Shown here: positions 34,108 through 46,100 of the stretch, in pieces
Layout: every line of letters starts with the position of its first letter
How positions within the stretch are numbered: position 1 is the stretch's first letter
Assembly: GCA_961205875.1 (NCBI GenBank)
Contig: OY540810.1
Coordinates: 6,386,001 to 6,450,000, forward strand
DNA length: 64,000 nt
Direction of reading: 5' to 3'
DNA from: Sialis fuliginosa
Taxonomy: Eukaryota; Arthropoda; Insecta; Megaloptera; Sialidae
Notes under the pieces: generated by a model
What the model was told of the DNA's origin: nothing
What the model saw: the letters and a program-made list of their open reading frames with translations, nothing else
Database searches by the model: none
Made by a program: the position numbers and the translations under genes

Positions 34108-37100
34108 CTGCAAAAATAATAATATAATAATAAAATATTAATACATATATGTTATTATTATCATGATCTCTAGGCCAGGATTTTCACCGGACCTTTTTCC
34201 GCTAAGAAATAAAAAAAAACGACAAAAACGCCACACTTCTCCTTGTGGGGTACAAGAATTAAAATCGTAAAAAACGTAAATACATATGCTGATAATTGAT
34301 TTTAAAAATTCGAAATAAGTTATGCGTTGTGAGGTCAATACATCTTAAATGATTAAAATATAAACCTATATTTTTACAATCTAATAGCCAAATTATAATA
34401 ACTATCCAGATTTATTCGTTTAGATCAGTGGTCTTTAAACTTTATCGACTCATGGAACCCATAGAACTATAAGGTTTTTTCAGTGAACCTCTTCCCACCC
34501 TTAGAAAAATATATCTTAAAATAAAAATGAATGAAAATTAATGTTGGTTGTATATAATATAATATATTCTTTATGTAGACACAATTAAATGCATTAATTT
34601 TTAAATAAGGTACTGTCACCAGTATTGGATATGACCCTAGTAATGGCTATTTTTTAATTAAATGTACTGAATTAGAAATATTTGTTGATATTTGATTATT
34701 ACCATTTCTGAATATTAATCTATATACATTTAACTGTCTTACAGAGTGATTTGATGACAATCGGCCGATATGTGTCAAAATGATGGACATTTAAACTAAT
34801 TATTAGTGCAATTTATTTATTAATTATTACATTATATTAGAAACTGCTTTATATTGTTTCAAATGTGACAATTCTTTCTTTTATATCTTTTGTTTTGTAG
34901 TACTTATCATTTTGTAATCATTAGCAAGTATCCATCACTGCGTGCTCATTACTGGTTTTACTTAATCGATTACTGGAGAAAAAACATAAACAAAATAAAA
35001 GGCTATAATTTTTTAGTAATATGAATTCATGAGAATTACAAAAACAGTAAACCTTGCTCTTATAGTGGCCATAACTGGTGCCAGTACCTTATATATTTAT
35101 ATTTTTTAGTTAATTAACACTAGTCAACTAGTGTGAGTGTTTTACAATTTTTTTTCGAATTTTTATTTTGACTCGCGGAATCCCCAGATAGGTACTGCGG
35201 AACACAGTTTGAAGAACACTGGTTTATATTATAGACTTTAAAAAATTAAGAGCGTATGTGAAAACATGTTAAAATAAATCTGCATTGAAAAACCCGATTT
35301 ATAGTAAAAAATGAAGCCAATAAAAAAAATTGTTTTTTAAAGAAATTTTGTTTACTTCACCTTTAAGGTTTTTATTGTATATTTTATCTGATCAACACTT
35401 TTTTTTATTAACTAAGTATTAAGAATTGAACTTGTTTACATATATCTACCTACTTCCAACCAGGTATATTTATAAACTTCTTTCGTTTTCATTTACCATG
35501 CGTATTAAGTAAATAAAGTACTAAACGATTATTAAATTAATAATCAAACGTATTATGTTAACACAAAAAACCGTATATGTATGTTAGGTGTGCTGTAAAG
35601 TTTTTTTCATTTTTTTTAGGTGATAAAAAAAACTTAATAAATCTGGCAAAAAAATATTTTATTGAGTATAATAGTTTCCATCATGATTAATTATACTTAT
35701 ATATATTAGGGTGCTTTTTTTTTGCGACTATTTTTTTTTTCACTCCCACCTCAAAATTTTCTTGGAAATACCTCAAAAAAAATTCCCTGAAAATTTGAGC
35801 CCTTAATTTTAATATTAAGTACTCGCTTTCAGCGTTTAAAGATTTCCCATTGAAAATACACGTAAACTTGAACTTTTTTTTTTTACTTTTTATAGCTCAG
35901 AGGCATTTTATCCTATTTGAACGTTTAAAAAACCAAATTACGCAGAATTAAATGTTCTATAAAAGTATTTATTGCAACGAAACTGTAACTTACAAGGGTG
36001 AGACAGTACAGGTGATTAAAGTCAATTTTTTCATGAATTTCTTGTTTTTTCATTGTTATTTCATAAATGGCTGAAAATACAGAAAAAGTTTTAATAAAAA
36101 AGTTGTAGCAAATTCAGTTTTCTTTAAAAAAGATCCTGAGCATCAAATCTCTATTATTGATATTTTTCAAGATAATAAGCTTTTTGTTTTTTATGATTTA
36201 CGATTTTCATGAACATAAAGAACATCTATTTGGTTATTTACCTCTTCTTTTCTTCTTGACTTTGAAAAAGTAGATAATAACTTTAAAAAAAAATTGTTTT
36301 TAATAATTAGAGTCGCGAATTCATGAAAATCGTAAATCATAAAAAACAAAAAGCTTATTATCTTGAAAAATATCAATAATAGAGATTTGATGCTCAGGAT
36401 CTTTTTTAAAGAAAACTGAATTTGCTACAACTTTTTTATTTAAACTTTTTCTGTATTTTCAGCCATTTATGAAATAACAATGAAAAAACAAGAAATTCAT
36501 GAAAAAATTGACTTTAATCACCTGTACTGTCTCACCCTTGTAAGTTACAGTTTCGTTGCAATAAATACTTTTATAGAACATTAATTTCTGCGTAATTTGG
36601 TTTTTTAAACGTTCAAATAGGATAAAATGCCTCTGAGCTATAAAAAGTAAAAAAAAAAAAGTTCAAGTTTACGTGTATTTTCAATGGGAAATCTTTAAAC
36701 GCTGAAAGCGAGTACTTAATATTAAAATTAAGGGCTCAAATTTTCAGGGAATTTTTTTTGAGGTATTTCCAAGAAAATTTTGAGGTGGGAGTGAAAAAAA
36801 AAATAGTCGCAAAAAAAAGCACCCTAAATATATATATAACTTTACCATCTAATGGGGAGAGAAAATATTCCTGATTTATAAAAATCAGGTGTTTTTAAAG
36901 AAAAAAATTGAATTATATATGGTAGTGGCAACAATCTTGGCAAGCACCCCAGTAATGGTACATTTTTAATTAAATGTACTGAATTAGAAATATTAAACTG
37001 TATTACAGCGTGATTTGATGACAATCGGCCAATAGGTGTCAAAATGGTGGACATTTAAACTAATTATTAGTATAATTAATTTATTAATTATTATATTATC

Positions 37101-40100
37101 ATAGCAACTGCTTTACATTCTTTTAAATTTGACGATTCTTTCTTTAATATCTTTTGTGTCGTAGTATTTATCATTTTGTTATCATTAACAAGTGGCCATC
37201 ACTGCGTACTCATTACTGGGGTTTCCTTTGCCATTACTGGAGAAAAAACATGAACGAAATAAAAGGTTTTAATTTAAAAAACAAACTATATTTGTGGACT
37301 TTGGTAATTAAATTGATTAAATAAAGAGTTACTTGTTTTATTAGTAACACGAGTTCATGAGAATTACAAAAAAAACAAGCACATTAATCCAAATGAACCG
37401 AAAACATTCTCTTATAGCGGCCATAACTGGTGCCTTTACCTTATCTCGAAACTTTTTGTTTCTTAAGAAATGTTCTAGTGACCTAAACAAATGGTAGTCT
37501 GATGGTGCTATGTCTGGTGGGTAGGGAGGGTGAGGTAAAACCTCTCAACCAAGTTCAGATTTTTTTTTAGATTTAAGCTAAGTGGCAATTAGTTAAAAGA
37601 GCATTTACTTATTCCGGACAATAATCTATTAGTTATTAATATTAATGTGTATGTATATTAGTGCCAGGGTTACCGTCACTCATAGACGGTCGCTTGGAGC
37701 GCCAAAATCATAGACATAGAGAATGGACAGTGCATTCTGTATTATCTCAATGGTGTAACATCTGTTCAAAAAAGGAGAGAGAGATGCAGTGTAGTTTGGA
37801 ATATATCTACCTCTTTTTCTAAGAATCTGATTGGTAGCATACTATAGTTCAGGGTAGTATTTCTGTCAAATATATTTTTGTATATCTATCTTGTGTTTTT
37901 TTTGCAATAAGTTTTTTATTAGAAAAGTAAATAATATAAACAATAAACATACTATAATGGTTCATATTTCATCGAGGATGAACGGATATTCCGGGAAAAT
38001 AACATTTTTGCTACCAAAAATATTAAATATATATTAATAAAAAATAGTTTTAAATCAATTCGCATGTGGTTGCTACAAAATTATGCGTGGTGGATTGCAT
38101 TTACAAACAGCACATACAAGATTTACTTAACACAATTTTAAATATTTTTGTTGATATTAGAACAAATTCGAAACTTATATTATTTAGAAATCAATAATTG
38201 TTTCTTTTTTTAAATAAAATTTTTTATAACGTTAATTATTTTAACCTCTTTATACTTTATATACATATAGTATAATAATATCATATATTAATCAACAGTA
38301 GATTAATATATTATGATAATATCTATATGAATATTTTTAATGTTCGGTACTAAGAATGAAATAGTTACACTCCTGTTTAAAAAAAGGACAAGTATATTCC
38401 AAACCTGTTTCTATCTCTTTCTTTTGACACAGTTCTGCTCTCAGGTCAGATGCCTGGTCCATTCTCTATGTCTATGGCCAAAATGATAATTTGTGAAAAC
38501 TTATTTTATTTATGTTCATTTAGTTTTAACTACTCACACGGCTACTTATTTCGAAGTTAGTTTGTATTGTATAAACAAAAACAAAAGTAGATATAAATAG
38601 TAATTTTAATTAATATTATTATACGTACTCACCATATCAATCCACATAATTGGTAGAATCATTCCATCTGGTAGTGGGTCTAGATTTGTTATACCATCAG
38701 CTTTTCTTATTTGAACATTAACCTGAAGTCGAGACATTGCTGACAGAGATAAACCTAGTTCAGGTAACACATCTACGTAGGCTTCGTGTATAGCAGGGTC
38801 GGGTTTCAGTCCTTCAATACTGTTCTGTATATTTTTATCACCTAATAAGAAATGTGGGAGCGAACCTAGAATTGGTGCTCCTGAAAAAGAACGCAATACA
38901 GTTATTTGCAGCAGGGTAGGTTTTATTAAATGATAAAAAAAACAATTCGTTTATGCTATAAGAGTTTCGTAGGTTTTTGCTGAGTACAATATAAAAGCCG
39001 TATGTTTTTTTGATTCTTATAAATACCTAGACAACCGTAATATTAATTTTAGTTACTTTTTCTTTAAATTTCTCCAAAATTGACTTGAGTATTAAAACCA
39101 AATAATTTTTTTCAGCCAATACAAAAAGTGGGGGATGGGACATATAAAATGACTTTTTGTAGTTTATAAAACTAAAAATAAAAAATGATCAAATCTACTG
39201 ATTAAGGCCTACATTTTGATACCCAATTTTAGCTAGCACCTCTCCCCTTAACATTGAATATTGTTTTCGAAATGTTAAAATCTATGTTCGGTTATACTTT
39301 TGCGTATTTAGTTAAAATTTCAAGTTTTTAGAGCGTATAGAGTTAACGAAATATTTTGATGTAACGGACAGATAGACGACAAACTAAGATTAATAGGGTT
39401 CTAGTCGTAGACCTACGGAACTCTGTAATAAACGTATGTTATTGTTACGTACCCATTGCACAAGGCGTCGCATTGAAAAGACCTTCTGGAGGACAAACGT
39501 TAGTCGCTATGTGACAAAAACATTTATTTTCTGGTACCAATTCTGGTCGTGAGAATACATTTTTAGGGAGTTTATATCGTCTGGCTTCAATTTTTGCGTC
39601 ACCATTTTTACCCTGAAAGTTATCATGTATGAAAAATAATTGTCGAAAAAACAGATTTTTTTAAAATCATTTTATTAGAATTTTATAATTAAAAAAAACA
39701 TATTTAGGTATTAGTTTCTGAAAAATATTTAGGTATTGATATCAAAATCAGAAAATTACCAAAATAAAACTGTATAATCGTTTTAGTCATTTTTGCATTT
39801 GAATAATAATAAATTAAATATTTATTTAGATTATAGAACGACTATTTGTTTATATTAAGTTTATAATGTTGTAGCATTTTTACTTTTCCTATTTATTTTC
39901 CTTAATGTTATTTTATAATGAAATTTACAAAAAAAAATTCTATGTAAAAAATCTGAAAACTGTCAGAAATTTATATTTTTTCCAAGAAGTTATATTTCAA
40001 TTATAAAAAAATATGCTTGAAAATAAGTTGTTATTTTTACTACAGCGAAGCGTATAGCTTCAAATATATTAAATGAAAAGTTCATATTCACTAGGGACAT

Positions 40101-43100
40101 ATCTGTTAACCTCGTATATTAAAACTCGAACTTTACGTTATGATTTCTTAGAATTTAATCATCAAAACGCCGTCCTTAATTTCTTTATTCGTGAAGTTTT
40201 ATTACAAATTTACAAACTAAAATCAATGTTGAATTCCTGAAATATTACAATAATATAACGAGAAAAATATAGTACGCAGAATGTGATTTTAACTTGAATT
40301 TTTATGTAGGCAACTTAAAATACATCAATGTATATCGGCAAGTATTTTACGTATGAATATTATAACATAATATTTAGATTTTTATTAATATTTCATTTTT
40401 AATTTTACCGTTACCTATTTTAAAAACTTTTTCATTTATCTGTACAACTACTTATATTATAAAGATGAATTTCAGGAAAAATTCTATCAAAACAAAGTTC
40501 AAATTGTTTTATTATATTTTATAATTTAGTTCATAAAAACGTATACAACGCGGGCGAGACCGCGGGTGGGCCGCTATTTTATACAATCATTAATGTCTGA
40601 CGTGTTTAATGTTTAAAAAATTGTGCAGGGCCTTCTTAATGTCTTTCAAGGCAGAAAAAATTATGATTAATTACACAATAATCGATTATTGGATTAGATA
40701 CATATACTTTTATTTTGTAAAATTGTATTTTAAGCCCACGCCTTTTGTGTTTCTTTAAAGACAGCTCTTTTAAATTGTAAGCATTCAAAAATTATAATTC
40801 TGAATTGTTTTCTTAAAATTGATTTGAAGTAAAAAATATGTGATATACGAAAGTTCCCAGAAAAAAATATATACAAGTAAATATCGAGTTTATTTAATTT
40901 TATTGATCGAATTGATATTTTAAAAATTTGTGATACTATCCGGGGTGGAAGAAGGGCAAAAAAAATATTTTTCTCTAGTTAATTTCTCTACATAAAAGGT
41001 TCCATACATATGAATTTTTAATTTTAATTAAAAAATTTAAGTATTAAAAAATAATAATAATAATAACATCGTCGTTGCGCGTGCAAAATCTGTTATGTCA
41101 CAAACATAAAATTTTTCAGGAGACAAGAAACATTTAATTATTTTACTTGATATATTTTACATACAATTATCAGATTTTCCAATTAACTGTCAGTATTCAT
41201 TCGGAAGCATTAGAACTATGTGCTAATTATCAACCGTTCTAAAACAATTTTTTTCTAACGTTTAGCACCTAACCTATTCCATCGAAAAATATTACATAGC
41301 AGGTTTTGTATGCGAAAAACAAAAAAATCTTAATACCTGGTATTATAAAGAATTTGTTCGAGAGCAAAACTAATTTACTTGAGAGCTAAAGATATCTGTG
41401 AGGTGTCAAATCGTTATGAATTTGCTCGGGATTCTAGAGCAGTGGTATTAAATGTATAGTAATGTAAATGCTATGTATTTTATGAGGTACACTTGGCAGC
41501 ACTTATTTTAAGTAGCTGATTTTTACATCAAGGTCATCATATGTGGTTGTCATTTATATTTAATACCTAGCAGATAGCGTTAGCTAGACGCTAATTTGTT
41601 TTTGCACTCAAGCAATTCTTTATAATACCGGGCATATAAGTATTTATATACTTTCTGTGGAAAAACTTATTTAAATACACAATATAAGAATATAGTATTT
41701 TTTTAGAATTTAATACTAGACTCTTTAGATGCTTTTTAGAAGTATTTTCGACAAACTACACCACGTATGTACGTATATATAATCTACCAATGGGATGAAG
41801 GATTTTAGTTAGCTTTTCAGAGGTGAAACTAGATTTAAAATAATAAAAAGTAAAAAACAAAAAAAATTCATAAATCAAATTCGAACCACCGCGTTCCCAA
41901 TCCAGCATTTTAACCGCTCGACCACATATATTACTACATATGAAATATAAATATTTTCAGAATTAAATATCGTAATTAATAATGAGCAATTCAAATAAAT
42001 GCTCGAACACGTGTGTTTTTATTTTTAATCAAGTTTCACCTCCCAAAACCTAACTGAAATCCTTCATCCAACAACTGCGACGTTCCCTTGTAAATGAATT
42101 GAAATAAAAAAAGATCACAAAAAATCATCAGCTTTGCAATCAAATATTCAAACAGTTTTTTTTATATAGTTTACAATATAAAAAGAGCAAGAATATTTCG
42201 AGCATGTGTTATTTTGTAATCTTTAAACAACACTCACCAAGTTAAATTGTATGTGTTTGTTGAATTCGAACGGCAGCGGCCTACAAAGGTCGTAATTGTA
42301 AACGTGTATTGTTTGACCCTTTTCCGTAACGTTAACCGGAAATACCGTACCATCTGTTCCGCTCACTCTGTAATCAAATGAGGATGTTGTATCATTCGAG
42401 AAAATCTAAAGCTCTCAGTTTGTTGTCTAGCTTTAAATATTATAAGACGTTTTTATTTTTTCATTTATTCTTCTTCTTATCGGGTTTGGGAAAGCAGTTA
42501 TACAAGAACTGGAAGTATTGTATACACGTTTTGAATGTTATATGTAAAGTTAGATTTTTGTTTATACAAATATTAAATATGTAAGTTCAAAAAGGTGGAG
42601 GTCGATTGCATTTTGTAATAAGTATATTTTTTTGTCTACAGTCTACAAATGAATCTACTCGCTATATTATTATTATTTTATGGCTCTACTACACTGTATA
42701 TATATATATATATGTCAAAATTTAGGGGTTTTTCTTTCAGTCTCTTCTTGGGTACGTTTTTATTTATTTTTGAAATGTAATCGAAATTTTCAAAATATTT
42801 TTTTATTCTAAAAATTGTCAACCATATAAAATGTGAAGACCTTTTTTTGTTTTTCGAATAATTTTCATGACTATATTATCATCCAAAGCTAAAATTATTT
42901 CAAGAGTTTTTCTTGGTAGATTTGGGACCCTAAAGGCTAGTGCTTAAAGTGCCTATACTTCTGCGTGAAAATCTAAACTATCTGGCCTCAGACTCGTCTG
43001 GTCCTCAGAATATAGTCCTAATTTTATACTTTATGGAAAACTCAGATTATTGTCTGCTCACAAAAATCATTAGTTTTCATTCTTCTGTAAATATTACAGT

Positions 43101-46100
43101 ATTTAGTTATCATCTTATACAAATTTTATTTTGTTTAAGAAAAAAGTTGTTTGCAAATATTAAATTTAAAAATAAAAAATGTACAGTAGAACTTCGATTA
43201 ATCGGTCGTCGATTATCCGAATTTGTACAAATAAATATTTTTAACTGGAAAATTAGCAGACTATACGTATATAGGTATTGCGTACAAAACAATAACTTTC
43301 TATGGGTATAACAATAGTATAACATATGTATTTATTAATTATTATTATTTGATTGTTCGTTATCAGAACCATATATATTAATCCCCATTTAGTCAGGATA
43401 ATTGTTCTATTATATTGTATTAAGCATATCTGAACGTATCTATACAATGGTATACAATAGCTATAAATAAACTTATATTCCAATTCATGCATTTTCTCAT
43501 AAAGTGTTTTATTTTATTGTAAAATATTTTTACCTGTCACATTCTCCAGTCCAGATTCCAGAAACATTTCTTCCATCTAGAAGTTCTATTTGTCCAATTT
43601 TATTAATATCATTTTCCCCTGTATTTATAGTAATTTTATGATCACTTACTCCATTTCTCTGTAATAATAAACATAAGTTAATAAATAAATAACATATATT
43701 TTATCACATTATTAATTATGAACATGTGTAAATAATATTTAAAAATTCTTACTTGTACAAGTAAACCAAATTTATCTTTTGGTACGTTATATCCAAACGC
43801 ACCAGCTATAGTTTTTCCTAATGAAAACAGTGTATCATCATAACCCCATAAAACATTGTCCACAGATTGATTGATGAAAGGTTTTGAGTCTAAAGTATTC
43901 AACAGTTTTGATAACGACCAGCGAGTTAGATACATTGAATCTCTTATCAAACTAACAGTACTCTGGAAACATCAAGAAAGTCAACATATCATTCATAGCA
44001 TTCTAATTTAATTTTAACTTATAGAGAAGCATATTTTTTTATTACACTTAAAGTAAGTCTATTTTTAAAGTACATACTATATTTTTGACGAAGGTTAATT
44101 TCAAATTATAAATATAAATTACAATTACTTGTATGGACACAATTGCTTGATTGCAATAGGATTCAAAACTGCTTCAAACCGAAAAAAATGTTTGAATCAA
44201 TTAGAATAATTTTAATTTTATTAAACTTAAAACTGTGCAGTATGCAATAAAGCAATCATAAAAAATTTCGGTTCCAGGATTTTAACGGAATTATACGTTT
44301 TGATGTTACATTAACTATAGATCTTAATAATTAACCCTTTTTTAATTGGTATTGATTTGGTCACGTTAAATGGACCATCATGTATATCTATAACCAAATT
44401 TAACACTTACAATAGTTGGAATATTAGGAACAATAACCGTATCAGTTTTGTTAAACATTCCTGATAACTCTGGCTTAAATTCGTAAGTTCTATTTTCTTG
44501 ATACGTGATTGAATTATTATCATTAAAAATGTAGTTTACACGATGTATCGATTCTCTATAATAAAATACACACATTATAAATAGAGTAAAAGCATTTGAA
44601 TAAATAAAACGTAATATTCTAGGTATACAGAATACAATCACTGTGATTAATTGACATTTTTTACTTGTATTTACCTACTAGCTTTATGGAAAAATTCGAT
44701 TAAAAGTAATGAATATATGTATATTTCCAGTGGTGCAGCTAGGGGTGGGTGAAACCGACCCCATCGGGATCGAGGGGGTAAGGTTCAATGGGCGTCAAAT
44801 GGGGTAAAAGAGTTTTAAGAAACGTAAAAACCGACAACGAAAAAGATATATTCAAAAACAATAGGGGGGAGGGAGTTTCAATAAATAGAAATGTTTATTA
44901 ATAATTAAAAAAAATCAACTAGACTGATACATAACAACAAAAAACTTTCTTTAGAAAAAGTGTTTTTTAACAGAATAAGAGTAAATATATCTGCACAAAA
45001 TTTCATAAATATCAGTTTTTTAGTGAAGATATAACAGAATTGTTAAAATATTTATTATTGTAATGAGCTTTTTTAACACAAAATTAAATATTTCTTCAAA
45101 TTTAATTAAAAATACAGAAATACATACAAAATAATACGTCCCCAATTATGATAAACAGAAAAAGCACTAAACATACTTGAGAAATATCAGTAACAATCGA
45201 TTTTCACAGTTGTATGATATTTCTGAAATTTTGTACAAAGGTAAAATTTCTTATTTTGAATAACTGTTCTCTATATTTTGTTATGTTTATGACCACTTTA
45301 CTTTATAAAATAAAAAATAATATTATTATGGTGAAAATATTAAAAAATACATTATTGTGATATTTTAAATTTTTTAAATAAAGGAAAAATGTGTTGATTC
45401 GGGGCATAATGTTTATATATTTAAAAATGATATACATATGTACATATTATATAAAATTACTTACTCGTATACATAAGGACCTATATCTTTCACAATTAAT
45501 TTTTTGTCCAATTCTTTTGTATACCTCTCTACATTTGTATAATTAAAGATATGAACTTTATAAAGAGGTTTCATTGGTGGATCCTTCCACATAATAAAGG
45601 AGTCGGAGTTGTTGATTAATTTGAAATTCTAAAAAAATGTATTTTTTATAATATTATCTATAAATATAATCATAATATATTTTGACATACCGATAATATA
45701 GCCATCTCAAAAATATTTGTAAACCATATATAATATACTCCAATGGAACTGCATATTAAAATTAAAAATAATACTAGAAATACTGAAAAGAAATTGGAAT
45801 ACATTCAGTTATATTACTTATAATAAAATATTATCAAACACTATAATTATATTTTTGCAGTAATTTTGTGGTTTCTAACATTAAAACTGAACTACACATG
45901 CATGCACATTTGTATCTTCTATTTTAATACCGAATTTGAACACGCTATATAACTTTTAAAGTGATAGAAAAAATATGTACATAATTAAATGACGCAAATC
46001 TATAAAAAGCGACACTACAATGATAGTTTTTTACCAAAATTACTGACCCTTTAAGTGTCATTATATTTGTGAATTATAACTGAAGGTCACATGAGTCATA

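Noticed and set aside
36842-37054. 70-codon minus-strand frame
   Set aside because: Lies within the AAGGTACTG-family copy; not protein-like.
42940-43311. 123-codon plus-strand frame in gene B intron 6
   Set aside because: Antisense intronic sequence spanning a pogo-like terminus; composition not coding-like.
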